64,000 nt of DNA from Alentia gelatinosa (GCA_950022655.1 OX465590.1:39984218-40048217); one strand, 5' to 3'; shown: positions 34,722 through 47,000, numbered from the stretch's first letter. Translations and numbers: made by a program. The notes: a model not told the origin generated them from the sequence alone.

Positions 34722-35063
34722 TACTTATTTAGAACGTCCTGACCATGCTGTACAATTCACAGAACGAGATGCTAATTTACGGTATGTATGGACCGAGGCG
34801 TTTACGCCGAGTTCCGTACAAACGGTAAATTAGCATCGAGTTCTGTGACTTGTACAAGCATGGTTGGACGTTATATATTTACTATATACCCAAAATTTTG
34901 AGAAAAAAATCAATTTCATTTTTCTTAACAACCAAAATTTTAATAAATATATATGGGTAGGTGGTCCGTATTTTGGTGTACGGACCACCGGTCCGTACAC
35001 TATTTTTACGTCATATACCGAAACGGTACTTATTTACAGTATATACGGCATGGGTATATAGTA
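34722..35063. mobile_element. GACCATGCTGTACAAG hairpin element
   Basis: Arms of about 65 bp (GAACGTCCTGACCATGCTGT to its inverse ACAAGCATGGTTGGACGTTA), tip GAGGCGTTTACGCCGAG. The second part has GGTGGTCCGTATTTTGGTGT and ACGGACCACCGGTCCGTAC and ends GGCATGGGTATATAGTA. Four relatives are in the window. Confidence 0.85.
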
Positions 35064-35234
35064 ATACCAGAATTCTTTCTTGAATGCGACATCTGCGTCC
35101 TCTCAAATGAGCCCGCGACTATTTTCATTTAGGACAGTATATTGTACTTTCAGTACCCGACTGCGTACACAACTAGGAGCAAGTGATATACTCATCATTG
35201 ATCAATGTCGTGCAATCATAAACAATTAAAGGTT

Positions 35235-35525
35235 TGCTTACATTCAGTCTATGGATCATTCACTGTAACCCAGTGCACCCAGTAAACTTGCCCTTTCTGC
35301 AACTGTCTGAGCCTTGGAACCAAACGTATCAAGCACCAGTGGGTCAATGAGGTATTTCGGTCTCTAGTGACTGGTCATGGTCAGCTGGGCACACGTCTAA
35401 TACCCTGAGACACTGGCACCTTGCTCCTTTCACAATAGCAAAGTGAATAGCACATAGATAGTTAAGGTATATTTTTTTAGTACCCTGGAAGTCTATAGGT
35501 CACCACTCTAACCTTTAGGCAACGC
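35235..35525 (+). repeat. Dispersed repeat R, copy 2
   Basis: Fullest plus-strand copy of the repeat at 3690-3930; its left part (CTATGGATCATTCACTGTAA, CCCAGTAAACTTGCC) matches 40040-40125 in reverse. Confidence 0.65.
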
Positions 35526-35713
35526 TCTAATAATCGAATGTATTATGACATGCCAGGCGTAAACCGCGAGTGGTCGAAACTTGATAATAAACGAGCAATT
35601 GTTATAAGCCTGTTTTCAATCTAGTCAAGCAACATAGTACGTGGCAAGAATTGAAAGAATTACTCATTAATGGCATTTGCAATTATCCTTCAAGGATAAA
35701 AACACCATAATTG

Positions 35714-36045
35714 CCTTCTTTGATACGTACAAATTCATAGGAACTATAGACTAATTGAAGATTATCTGGACATAATTAGACTTCAACCGAATGGGTCAAC
35801 TATTTCGTGCTACTCACTTACAATAAATAACTTCGCTTACAGCCCATGAATTGATTGTATCTTCGAAGCTTGTACCACGCTTGTTTTGAACGAAAACAAA
35901 CAAATTCAGAATGAATAAAACGATTTAAAATAATAAATAAATGACGGGGGGCTTTGATATGTAGAAATTCACGGGGACTAGGGACCAATTGAAGATTATC
36001 TGGGCATAATTGGACTTCAACCGAATAGGTAAAATCTTTGATGCT
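35714..36045. repeat. Direct duplication of ~87 bp, 237 bp apart
   Basis: TTGAAGATTATCTGGACATA at 35755 recurs as TTGAAGATTATCTGGGCATA at 35991, each followed by ATT-GGACTTCAACCGAAT-type sequence. The spacer includes AT-rich single-copy-looking DNA. Confidence 0.7.
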
Positions 36046-36485
36046 AATACTTTAGAAAAACTGATGGAGACCTTCGCCCATGTCGGATTTATATCCTCGG
36101 AATGGTGTTCAGATTTTAACCTTTAATGGTCAAGAAAGATACCTCAAACGACGTTCAAAAATTATGTTAGAATTACTACTAAGATCATTTGATGTGATTG
36201 CGACAACTTCTGTACATGTTCATTGAACTAGAATAAACACTGCAAAATAATTTTTAAAAAGTTCTTTGATGCTACTTTAGTTTATAAAAAAAATAACTCA
36301 GCAATAACTGGGGGCTTGTGTATAGAGAGAGTGTATGACGATGTAAGTTAAGTGATGGTAATGTATTGACCTGCCTCTAACAGAGAGCGGAGTGCCGAGC
36401 GTCCCACACATGACCACAGTGTCCCTGTGTGCTCTGTCTGCCCTGTGTTTGCCCGCCATGGGAACCAATGTGACTGTGTTTCATG
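36046..36485. other. No gene seen
   Basis: AT-rich to mixed DNA without a supportable exon. Confidence 0.35.
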
Positions 36486-36519
36486 TAAAGCGGGATTCAC
36501 ACGAAGGGACGCATGTACC

Positions 36520-37828
36520 TCATCCGGCGTCTACATTAGACGACTAAGGACGTGATGACTGTAAATCGTCAGGCCAATAATCATCAGGTGGTTGAATGTC
36601 CACCGCAAAAGTCACCAACCTCAGAATTTACCTTAGCGTTAACATTTTTTAATGTTTTTATTATGAATTTCTTATTATCCATAATTTTACACATCTTCCA
36701 TTATTACATCACTTGTCGCGGAATGTTATTAAAGGGGCTTGAGTGTCAGCCATATATACAGTTGGCTGGAATTCTTCACTCTGCCAAGATTTGGCTTATT
36801 CCTGTATATTATAATTCAATGAAGACTATAAGTTTTCTCAGAATCGCCACCTACCTAGATGACTAATAGGCCTTTTCCACTGGCCGTCGATGCGCCTGAA
36901 GCACCAGAGCCACTAAGGCGATTTTGCATGCGAATTTGGGTTCGCAGACGTTCGTAGACGTTCGTAGACGTTCGCAGACGTTCGCATGGACATGCGAATG
37001 CCTTGCCACAATATTCAATATATTGAATATAATCGCATGTGATTTGCACAGTCGCATGGATCGCAGAGGCATTCGCTTGATCGCCTTAGTGGATCTGGCG
37101 CTTTGCCTGCTTGGTTACGCAATGCGTGCGGCCAAACATAGACCTGGCAACTTATACTTTAGCATTGGATCACTGAGTATATAAGCGTTATACATTTATA
37201 ATACCCATGCACATTATTTCCAAGAAATAAAAGCGATTGGATCATAGTCTATGGTATGCCAGCGCCAATTCGATATATATCATACATGCATATCACCTCA
37301 ATGATACTATAGATATACAATTAGATAACACAGGGACACTGTAACTGCATACACACTTATACATTGGCAGGCCTAGCTATGATATGCTTATCTTTTTCCA
37401 AGTTAAAACCAAGATAATTATCAACTATAAAGTTTAGACAGCTCAGACCCATTGATACAATACCCTAGTTTGTTCCAGCAATTCAATCTATCAAAAAACA
37501 ACACTCCTGCAATCACACCCACCGTTCACACTCTAGGTGTGATTGCTATATGTCTCGGCAGTGTTTGTCCGAGCGGCCGCGTAACTAGACAGTGGACTGT
37601 TGGGTGGCGCTGAACGGCAACACCTGTATCCAAGCCCTCTTGAAGTAGTAACGGGTGTCAGACCATGACCAATAGTCGTCAGGTGGCATCGAGTAATCTG
37701 ACGTAATCAGACGAGCTGCAGTCGCAACATGCGTTTACATTAGATGATTTCTATCATTTTACTGCTGAAAGTCGTCAGGATCTGCAAAATGCTAGAATCC
37801 CCAGCCAGAATCGCCAAGTGTAAACGCC
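36520..37828. mobile_element. CCGGCGTYTACA element nested in the previous one
   Basis: Left CCGGCGTCTACATTAGACGA, right AGTGTAAACGCCGGG. Internal ATCGTCAGGCCAATAATC and GTCGTCAGGTGGCAT words recur in 41588-42705 and, diverged, in 39418-39650. Possible 3-bp duplication TCA/TGA at the joints. It contains another element at 36898-37105. Confidence 0.7.
36898..37105. mobile_element. Short MITE with GCCACTAAGGCGA ends
   Basis: GAAGCACCAGAGCCACTAAG and its inverse CTTAGTGGATCTGGCGCTT bound a segment with a 12-bp tandem repeat (AGACGTTCGTAG, 36946-36980) and CGCATG words. It is a relative of 55896-56460. Confidence 0.65.
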
Positions 37829-38346
37829 GGGTGAGCCGGGTGTACTTCACACACTTCTCCTAGTCTCAGAAAATTCTCCTCTGGATCAAGAATCTCATGG
37901 CAAGGTACTTTGGCCAGTCACAAGGAACGGCGAATTTGATTCACATGGATGGACAAACATGGTACACAGTCTCAGACATAGTCACAGTGAATAGTCACCC
38001 TGGGACTCAAGTACCGTTGAGTTGAGGAGTGTTACAAACATGTAATCATGCTTGCTGGCCTCCTATTGGCTAAAGCAGGTACATAGTCGAAGACTCCACA
38101 GCAGGTCCATTTGTCTCACCAAAATGACCCCATAGATTTCAAATGTGTTTGAAATCAATATCTCATGAGAATCTGTACCTTGTTAGGGGTAATTGTCGCC
38201 ATCAATTGCATGGGAAATATTTGTCTCAAGGAAATGGAACCCTACAATTCAGACGAGGAGATTGTGTTTTAATACAGAATCTCAGCAGGATTTGTCTCTG
38301 ACAAACACCCTGTGAGGTACAGGAATCCCACCGTGTGAATCCCGCT

Positions 38347-39417
38347 AAACCGTTTCTGCCCACTAACTGGTGCACAATAAACTATCTTGACCATCTCAAA
38401 CTTTCTGGTAATGATACTGCAACATGGGCTGCATTTTGGTTTGAAACCTTATACATTGAAATCAGGAGATAGTATAAGGGGGTAATACTCTCCGGTATAT
38501 CTGAGTGAATGACAGGTGCCTCAACTGGAATTCCAAACTTTCACATGCCATAATCATGACATTTGCTTTAACCTTTCATGAATGACTGAGCCATTCTATT
38601 GTAAGAAACCTGTAGTTCACATGTAAGTTACTGTACACTGACATTTTCACTAGTCATATACTAACCTTGGCATTCAGGCAATTGCTACACAGACTTCATA
38701 AATGCATTTCTTGCTGTATTTCCACCTCATGAGTAAGGGAAGACCTTTAAAAAATGCTTTAAAACTGACACTTATCTTCTGGGAAAATACCACCTATATT
38801 TCCCATAATACGGGATCTCCTGTATCAGTAAGTAATTAAGACTTGTGTCGTTGTATGCCAAAGGATTGTGCCAAAAGATATCTTTATTTGAGAGAACCAT
38901 TGGATATTCAAAAAGGGTGTAGGACACTTATAAATACTTCCAATTATCGCTTTAATAGACTATAAACCCTCCCTTATAGAGTTTTCATATGAGAATACAG
39001 TTGCATTGCATCCTTTCCACCAAAGAAAGTTAACATTATCATAAATAAGATCTCTTTTAAGTTTACGAATAGAGTGTATTTTCGGGAGGGCCTCGAATTA
39101 GATTTTCAGTATATGAATGATGCATATCTTGATCATGTTGGATATTTTTCCGATAAAGGAAAAATACATATGGAGTGTCAAATGAAAACATATCAGGTCC
39201 TGTGTATGAAACAAATCCTTCAGGAATGCCTGATTCGGAGGATAAGCCATATCTGCACTTAATGCAAGATGTTTTATTTCATCTTTTAACTAATGCTTTA
39301 TAATAAGGTGAAGGAAATATTTCTATAAGTGGCTGATCAACTAATAAAAGCATTTGTATTTAGTATCCTGGTCATAATGTCGTAATTATTAAGAGATGCA
39401 AAACATGTTCCCTAACT
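38347..39417. other. No gene seen
   Basis: AT-rich, apparently unique. The short frame 39074-39262 has no support. Confidence 0.4.
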
Positions 39418-39650
39418 TGGCGTTTAGACTAGGTGTCTAAAATGTGACAACAATAGATCCTCTAGCCTATAGTCATCAGGTGGTTCCCGATTACGTAATA
39501 TCAGCCGCAATAGTCATCAACCCAAGAATTTCTTCAAGCATTTACACTTTTTATATGTATCGATATCTAGCCATTGACAGCTGAAAGTCGTTCAGGTGGT
39601 GCAAAATTCAAGAATCGCGTCTTATAAGCGTCTAGTATGAACGCAGGTAA
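39418..39650. mobile_element. Diverged CCGGCG-family element
   Basis: GGCGTTTAGACTAGGTGTC, AGTCATCAGGTGGTTCCCGA and AAAGTCGTTCAGGTGGTGC follow the order seen in 41588-41760. Right end decayed (GTCTAGTATGAACGC). Confidence 0.55.
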
Positions 39651-39929
39651 AGGTGTTATTTATGACTATGGTGTCTCCGCCAAGAAATCGTCCCTTCGAG
39701 TTTACAATACGGCCCACATTGAATCGCTCCGAATGACTGCTCGTGTGACCTTCCACATACTTAAGGCCCTTGTAAAATAGATACCACAATTTCCTACCAA
39801 TTTCCTCTTTCTTCTTGTTGTAATCTCTTTTTTAGCGTGGGCCACACGCTCATAAACACTGCCTAAAGTGTGTTCACATAGACTTTGAGCTTGCCGCAAA
39901 AACACTATCCCTTGACTATCTACGTGTTA
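39651..39929. other. No gene assigned
   Basis: A 67-codon minus-strand frame (39702-39905) with a basic stretch exists, but no initiation, splice or family evidence supports it. Confidence 0.3.
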
Positions 39930-40130
39930 TTCACTGTGATATTGGGAAATCAGCAGGGGGTCAGTGTCTGAAGGTCTTAGAGGCGTGCTCAACTGCCCAT
40001 TACCAATCACTAGGGACAAAAATACCTCATAGACTTACTGGAGCTTGGATCCTAGCAAATTTGTGTAAAAGCAAGTTCACTGGGTACAAATGTTACATAA
40101 ATGATCCACAGACTTTATAAAGCCAAACCT
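39930..40130 (-). repeat. Dispersed repeat R, inverted copy
   Basis: Reverse complement matches 35240-35410 (CTATGAGGTATTTTTGTCCC, AGTTGAGCACGCCTCTAAGA). Confidence 0.65.
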
Positions 40131-40435
40131 ACCACTATATATGCATGTACTGTTGACATAAAGAACAATAGAACACCCAGGATAGATCCCAGGGGCACGC
40201 CAAAATGGACCTTCTTGTTTGTTCGGGCAGCCTGACTTCTATCACTCAATTAATTTCCGCCTAGTTACATGAATTGAACGGCAGTCCTATTTGATATTTG
40301 AGTTTTGATGATTGCTACCTGTCGCAATCACGTTTGAATAACGCATAGGTATACCCAGATATATGGATTTTTTCATACCATACACACTTTCGGATTTCTT
40401 TACCGAGGATAGGTTATATCATGTGGAATGGGATA
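40131..40435. other. No gene seen
   Basis: Unassigned stretch before the purine tract. Confidence 0.3.
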
Positions 40436-40781
40436 GAAAGAGACAGAGACAGAAAGGAGAGGGTGTGCGTGTGAGGGACAGAGAGAGAGGGAAAGAGAGA
40501 GGGAGAGAGAGAGAGGGAAAGAGGGGGTAGAGTGAGGGGAGAGAGATAGGGATGGAGAGAGAGGGGGAGAGAGAGAGGAAAAGAGAGGGAGAGAGAGGGG
40601 GAGAGGGAGTGAGGGAGAGCGGGGAGATAGAGAGAGGAAGAGGGAGAGAGGAGAGATAGAGGGAGAGATAGAGAGGGAGAGAGAAACAGGGAGAAAGAGA
40701 GGGAGGGAGATAGATAGATAGATAGAGAGAGAGAAATAGGGAGAGAGAGAGGGAAGGAGGGAGATAGATAGATAGAAAGAA

Positions 40782-40845
<64 letters not shown>

Positions 40846-40875
40846 GGAGAGAGGGAGAGCGGGAGAGAGCGGGGA
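40436..40875. repeat. GA-rich purine tract
   Basis: About 440 bp of almost pure GA/GGGA on the plus strand with small GATA runs (40710, 40765) and a clean (GA)n at 40791-40842. The 178-codon Ser/Leu frame on the minus strand is an artefact. Confidence 0.95.
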
Positions 40876-41283
40876 AAAGTCTCGAACTTTCTACGGTGAT
40901 GTGACTCGAGGCCGACTATTGATAAACCCGTTGACATAAACCTGAGTTTACACATGGACTAACTCCTTCGTGACTCGACGCATAGCTCCGCGTTATGGTA
41001 TATTGATCTTCAGCTCACTTCTGGCTTACTATCCAGTTTCTCTATACTCGTTGGGCTTACTATAGGCCGCCGCTCAGGAAACTGCTTTGTGAGTCTCCAT
41101 TGAGAGGGTGCAGAAGAATGTGGTTAAAAGAAACAGAGAATGTGAAAAATTCTGAATGAAGAGTGCTATAGATAAGATTTCCCTTTACTTATCTGTACTC
41201 AGGAAACTATTTTGTATCAGACAATTTACATTGAAAAGAAAAACCTATGTCAAATTCCTGGAAATTGAATATGATTATCCCGA
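40876..41283. other. No gene seen
   Basis: Unassigned. Confidence 0.3.
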
Positions 41284-41394
41284 AGCTATTTCCATTCACC
41301 ATTCTTGTGTCGATTTACACAAAAAATCGATCGGTGGATCCGACTGCAGATCAGTCGCGAATAATTGGTGAATGGAAAATCGCTTCATGGTTTT
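41284..41394. mobile_element. AGCTATTTCCATTCACC MITE
   Basis: AGCTATTTCCATTCACCATT pairs with GGTGAATGGAAAATCGCTT; core CCGACTGCAGATCAGTCGCG is shared with 33310-33412. About 111 bp. Confidence 0.7.
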
Positions 41395-41587
41395 CTTTTA
41401 TTGATCAAATTGAGTTCGACAAAGTCAATCAACGCTCAACCACACAATCGAGTGGACATAAGGTCAGTCAGAACCACCTAATTCACAAGACATTTTGCTG
41501 TGCGACAAATATCACAATTTGATTCGGCATTTTGAATTTTACACAGGCATTTTGCCTGTTGGGTGCTGAGAACGTGTTCTTTACCCG

Positions 41588-42705
41588 GCGTTTACACAAG
41601 ACAACGAAATACGTGACGACTGTAGATCGTCAGGCCAATAGTCGTCAGGCGGTGCTTGATTAGTGCTCTCCACAGCTAAAGTCATCGACTCCAGAATGTA
41701 CCCAAGCATTTAGACTAAACGACTTTTCGCAGAATCGCCGCTCGTCTAGATGACTAATTCAAGCTGTGTAGAAAAAGTTGTGGGCATCAGAACATGTCCA
41801 ATAGTCGTCAGGTGGTGCTGAATTGCATGATCTGACATAATCTGACGATCTGCAGTCGCCACGCACTTCGCCTCTTAAAGCCTGCCCCCACCTACCACGA
41901 TTCTGGTCCCGATTGGCCTTACGACGGCCTTCCCGACACCATTCCGATTGTAGCGTGAGTTAAGGTTAAATCGTGGTAGGTGGAACAGGTTTCTGCGATT
42001 CACTCTACGATAACCCACGATAGGCTACGATAGAAAACGCCATTCGTAGAGGTCCCGATAACTTCCAACATGTTGGAAATTTCGTAGACTGTCGTGGCCT
42101 ATTGGAGGTGATTTAACAGGAAAATATCTCTTGTGGATGGAATAATTGGTGGAAAATTATGAAATTCTGGAATTAGGTAGGGTGCATATGGATGTGTAAT
42201 TGCCGTAAATATGATATTATTTGATGAAGTCTAGGTGTCTAAAAATAATATTTTCATATCGGAATTATTATTCTACCACAGTTATATTGTTCTAATTGAT
42301 TGTTTTGGTGTTTGAAAATAATGTCATAATATATTCTAAGTAGATGTAGAAAATTATTCGGATTTATTCAATATTTCGAAAATTATAGTATATATCAATA
42401 TTAAAATCATGCATGAGATCTCCAGTGAATCACGGATTGAATCGTGAGCCACTCGTAACCATAGTTTATGTTTTTGGTCCTCCCAAGACGTTTCTACGCT
42501 CTACGATTTCAAACCATGTCCACGATTTGAAACAATCGGGGACCTCCCGATAAGTCACGATTTCCCCATTTCAAATCGTAGCGATCGGGAAGCATGTCGT
42601 GGCCTATCGTGGTAGGTGGGGGTCCCCTCTTAGACTAGACGATTTCTTGCCTTTTACGGCAGATAGTCGCTAGGGGGTTTTAAATTCGTGAATCGTCGCC
42701 CATAA
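41588..42705. mobile_element. CCGGCGTTTACAC element, interrupted
   Basis: Begins CCGGCGTTTACACAAGACAA and contains CGTCAGGCCAATAGTCGTCA twice. It is split at 41877/42630 by the next element and resumes with AGACTAGACGATTTCTTGCC; its right end near CGTCGCCCATAA is decayed. Confidence 0.65.
41878..42629. mobile_element. CCCCCACCTACCACGAT element, nested
   Basis: Inverted ends GCCTGCCCCCACCTACCACG and CGTGGTAGGTGGGGGTC. CCTCTTA lies on both sides (41871-41877 and 42626-42632): either a 7-bp duplication or a TTA duplication with chance extension. The ends and the many ACGAT words resemble the 282-bp CGATA elements, suggesting common descent. Confidence 0.75.
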
Positions 42706-42972
42706 TAAAGAAGAAACCAACATCTTAATGTCAAAGTCGTCCATCTCTACGAGTTTGATCAGATGAAGCTGAGTGAATATCAAGTAGCATATGAACATGT
42801 TGGAGAACAATGACTTTGACCAAAACTTTCTTTTTTTCTCACCCCTGCACACACTATAACAATGGACTATACACAGGATATAGACCATGGGGAACAGACC
42901 GCAATACTCGTAGGGGCATGGAGAACGAGTTCCCAATGTTAAGTCTATGGGACAAAAATACCAGGGGTGAGA
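42706..42972 (-). mobile_element. Bipartite fold-back element, copy I
   Basis: Hairpin 42710-42832 (CATCTCTACGAGTTTGATC ... GAACATGTTGGAGAAC) then a segment from TTTCTCACCCCTG to CAGGGGTGAGATAA. The segment contains CTCGTAG and TGGAGAACGAG, words of the hairpin stem. Inverted relative of 68-365. Confidence 0.75.
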
Positions 42973-43743
42973 TAATCGTCTTGTGTAAATGCCGGGCCAC
43001 TGTGTCCCAAAGAGGCACGTCTCGAGATTTAGAGTGGTTATTGACTGTGGAGTCTACCTCTGCATGCACACAATCTCTGTACCACTTGCTGCTTTTTCCC
43101 CCCCTCAAAGTCTCGTGCTTTATCATTACACATGGTCACGTGACACAGCCAAGGTCACATGCTCTCTCATCTGGCGGTCGTTGCTTCACTTTTTGCAGAT
43201 CGCTGAATAGCGATCCGACCACAAAATCATCGCTCAAGATTCTTTGCGGAACACATCATAATTATGTCGCCATCTATATCAAATTAAAAATCTACTGAAC
43301 CTCTCACCTATGTCACTGAAAATGCTGCGAAAGGTAGTGATACAACATGAAAATAACGGTACTACACAAAACAATCCGATATGGAGCAACGCTTTCCCCA
43401 CATTTCTGGGAGCAACGACCCCCTAGCGAGAAGGAGAATGTGAAGAGTTCGTTGGTCGACGCGGCGGGGGGTGGTCATTCGCTCTGCGCATGCGTGGGCA
43501 TGTTATTGGCTCTACACTATGGACATGGTGTTGTTATTGCCACTTGACGCAGAGTGGATTCGGGTTATTTCCACCCAACGACAAGCGGTATACATGTCAG
43601 TTATACTGATCTGATGGAGGGAAAGTGGCCGAGATCACTCGCTGCATGTGACCCTGCTGTTTGCCACGCCCGCCATACACCATCTCAGGCTGAGTACTTC
43701 ACAGGAGAGTGGGTGTGACACCTTGTTATAAGCATCGAATTTA
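42973..43743. other. No gene seen; GC-rich patch at 43450-43520
   Basis: 43455-43510 contains GCGCATGCGTGGGC, a good NRF1-type palindrome, next to a GGCGGGGGGTGG block. It could mark a promoter, but no exon is identifiable beside it. Confidence 0.25.
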
Positions 43744-43799
43744 CAGCAATAAAACAGCTACATTTAACCCTGTCATGACGGGAATTTTGGTGGAGTCAG
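43744..43799. repeat. End of a tandem unit, Harbinger left flank
   Basis: ACAGCAATAAAACAGCTACA and TTTAACCCTGTCATGACGGG match 53362-53417, including GTCAG at the junction. The last three bases CAG (43797-43799) are the target-site copy. Confidence 0.8.
43797..43799. other. Target-site duplication CAG, left
   Basis: CAG immediately before the element; its partner is 52736-52738. The paralogous empty site (53415-53417) has one CAG at the same point. Confidence 0.8.
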
Positions 43800-43985
43800 G
43801 GGGGTGTTGCATAAACCGGGAACGATAAACCATGTAAATTTTGGTGAAGAACGATAGTACAACGAAAATATAACGTAATTTTTTTCATCGTGTTGCACAA
43901 AACACATCGTTGTGTTATCGTTCGTGAGTTGACACAACGAAAGTAACAACGTACGATAATAGCAAGAGTAGGCAGGGAACCCGGA
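43800..43985. promoter_or_regulatory. Left terminal and subterminal repeats of Harbinger
   Basis: The terminal repeat is followed by ACGATA, ACAACGAAA, ATCGTTCGTG, ACAACGAAAG and ACGTACGATAA within 180 bp. The right end has the same words. They are likely binding sites for the element's Myb-like protein or transposase, by analogy with known Harbinger elements. Confidence 0.6.
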
Positions 43986-44035
43986 GGACCCCGGTTGACT
44001 CAGGGGAATCCCGGGAATTCCCAGGAAACCCCCCA

Positions 44036-44057
44036 ATGACGTCATATGTCACGTGAT
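44036..44057 (+). promoter_or_regulatory. CRE and E-box at the Myb gene start
   Basis: TGACGTCA (44037-44044) and GTCACGTGAT (44048-44057) straddle the proposed ATG at 44046, followed by GCCGCCATTTG (YY1-like). The arrangement suggests a TATA-less start close upstream; initiation itself is not shown. Confidence 0.4.
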
Positions 44058-47000
44058 CTAGTCCGTGTTGCCGCCATTTGTAAGCCAAATCCGACGCAAC
44101 TTCGCATTGACACACAACTGCGGAAATACCAATTAACAAGGAAACAAACAATTGATCGGAGTCGATCAAAGGTAGGTTTTGAACCAGCTGAACATGCTTG
44201 ACGTGTATTTGATTGTTAAAACTGTCCTGTTAACCGAGATTTCCAGGTCGATCTTCAGTGTTCGCTAATTTCTACATTATCGCTCATTAGATTTTCGTGT
44301 GATCTCTTCCTAGAGCATATTCGCATGTAGTCTATCACTTGTGCGCTGCTAATACGTTGTAATACTATCATTTGATCATTCCTATCTTGTCTTACTACGA
44401 AATTTAACCTACATGCGCTCTTTCTCGAATTTCAATACGTTGCTACGCTTCCTAACTGTGTATGTTCATACGATTTTACTAGTTCATGGTGAAATTTAAG
44501 AAAACAAACTGTTTTAATCAACCTATTGGCTATGTGTTCCAAACGGGTATCAGACCATTCACACTGGCAGTCCTAGTCTCACTATTCTCAGGACAGAAAC
44601 CTTTAGTTTCTTTCACGACCGCTTGGGGCAAAGGGTATTGCCATTTTCGATCACCCTAGCTTTCTGTTATTATCGCTCGATCGACCAAACGTAAATCGAT
44701 GTTTAAACTCACTGTACATGATTAATATACCTAGTTATAGGTATTTCGATGGGTTTCTAACAAGATATATCAATTCTCGGGAGCGGAGCCTACGTCACTA
44801 AGATACACTGCGTTGCTTGATTGTCTCACTCTGCAGTTTATTTTCCCGAAAGCGGTGCAGTGCACTCCCACACGCACGAAGGGTTAAAAAACTTTTCACC
44901 CCATTGAAACCAATGTTAAATTCACTGTTTGTCTCTGGTAATATCTCAGTAAATATCCAACATGAGGAGAGTGTACTGGACCACTTTCGGGAAAATAAAC
45001 TGCAGAGCGAGAACATTGAGCTATGCAGTGTATCTTTGTGACGTCGGCATCGCTCCCGAGAATTCACGAGTGCAACTAAATTTGTTCATTATCTGCAGAC
45101 ATCGGTACTTTAGATGATTTTATATATACATTATTGTTTAATATTGAAGGCTCGCTATCTCTATTTACTATTCAGAGAAGGAAGGAAGAAAAATCGAGGA
45201 AACATCGTAGACGTGAACGATCTAGTTCTTCTTCTGTTAGTCCCCCTCCCCAGAAAAAAGGGAAAGTATCAAGTAACCCTAAAGCAGGGTACAGTATGTG
45301 GTCTGACTCTTCTCCCTCACCTTCGCGGAGAAGAAAAAACAAAGAAAATGTTCATGGTACGAAGGATACGGCTGGGCAGAAAACCGACAAGGTAAAGATG
45401 CGCAAAGATCGGAGTCCTTCATCGTCGATCTCCCCAGCTCCTGGTGGGGAAAAAAGGAAGGGTACACCCTCAGGACGACGGCCATTCTGGCAGCCTGATG
45501 AAACTTTAGCACTTTTACAGGCTATAAACCAACATAAGGACGCCCTCAAGTGTAACTTTAGGGGAGCCTCTGGCGGCAAGGCCAAAAAAGACAGAGCATG
45601 GCAGCAAGTGGCCGGTAAGTTAAAAAAAACTGTAACAATGGAATGCTATTGGAAATATTCAATATATAATAAGGACTAATGTTTATTAATATAGATTATT
45701 ATCATGAATAACTAATAGATTCACAATGTTTTGCTACTGCTGTTAATAGGAGATTGTTTACATATTCTTAGATGAGGTCAACTCTATTTCCCCGTTTGAC
45801 CGTACCCCGGAGGAATGTAAGCGTAAAAGTCAACATTACGTATCGGAAGTTAAAACAAAGGTATTTCCAATATTTCTCAAGAAGTAAAATTTTTTTAAAT
45901 CTTGGATTATACAGCACAAACGACACTTACTACAAGAAGTTTGTTTATAATATATACCCGAAAGGCATATGATAGTTGTATTAGATCAGTTATGGATTAA
46001 GATATAGTATAATTATGTCAGAACATTACTTTAATTATTTCAATAATTCACAGCACTATATAGAAAAATTCGCTATGTAGTTGTAATACATAATTTTGAA
46101 TAGAGACCATATGTGGATTGCCATAATGTTACCATCTTTATTTCACAGATTCCAGTCAGGTTAAATATCATTAATAATTGTCATTAATGTTTATTTTTAA
46201 ATATTTGTTCTAGCATGGTAAACTCGCCAAGAAGTACAATAAAACAGGAGCAGGTGTGGTCAAGGACAAGGACCGTATGACACCCATAGAAGTTCTGGCG
46301 TTGGACTATGCCGGCGAATCGAACGTTCTAGGTGAGATTTATATTTTTTATGAAGAAACAACCTCTCGCAGGTGAACGGGAAACCATCGTCAATTTATAG
46401 TTATAATTTTGTATGACATGCTTCAGCTGATCATTGGTGATTAGAACTATGTGGATTGCCACCTACGAAAGATTGTGATCTCGCAAGGACAGGAGATCAG
46501 AAAAATACAATTTGTAATGATTTTTTCAATAAAGCTAAAAAGAAATAATAAGATTAGAAGTAGATCTGTGCAGGTGAAAACCAAACAAAAAGTCATAATC
46601 CAGTTCAATCTCGTGTCTAGTGCCTATGTCATCTGGTTTATTCTTTTTCTATGGGCGTGAGACACTCCAAGCGGATACTACTAGAATTACAATTTTGTTA
46701 TATATATTATGAAAAAATTATGAAGTATTATAAAATTTCTGAATAATTATGAATCGATTAAATAACTTCAGTATAATCAATATAATATATTGGTGATAAT
46801 TAATTATTTAAACCCTGCCTAAATGAACTGTTTCTCTTATCTGAAGGAATCCGAGGACTGGATGTTCCTCCAGCGCGAGGATGTACCGAGGAGGAATTCA
46901 TGAGAAAAACATCAACGCCTAAGAAAGGTACGATGCTGTGGACGCCAAAAATGAAAGAAAAGGTCTCAAGAAAGGGAAAGAAAAAAAAGAACCACAATGC

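Larger units (their letters stand above)
36487..38346. mobile_element. AGTGGGATTC-family element split by a nested insertion
   Basis: Left end AAAGCGGGATTCACACGAAG at 36487; right end CACCGTGTGAATCCCGCT at 38328. The element is interrupted at about 36519 and resumes at 37829 (GAGCCGGGTGTACTTCACAC). Family words after that follow in the usual order up to the terminus. Confidence 0.75.

Noticed and set aside
39702..39905. 67-codon minus-strand frame with a basic stretch
   Set aside because: No initiation context, splice site or homolog can be supported from the sequence.
40419..40955. 178-codon Ser/Leu-rich frame on the minus strand
   Set aside because: Translation of the GA tract.
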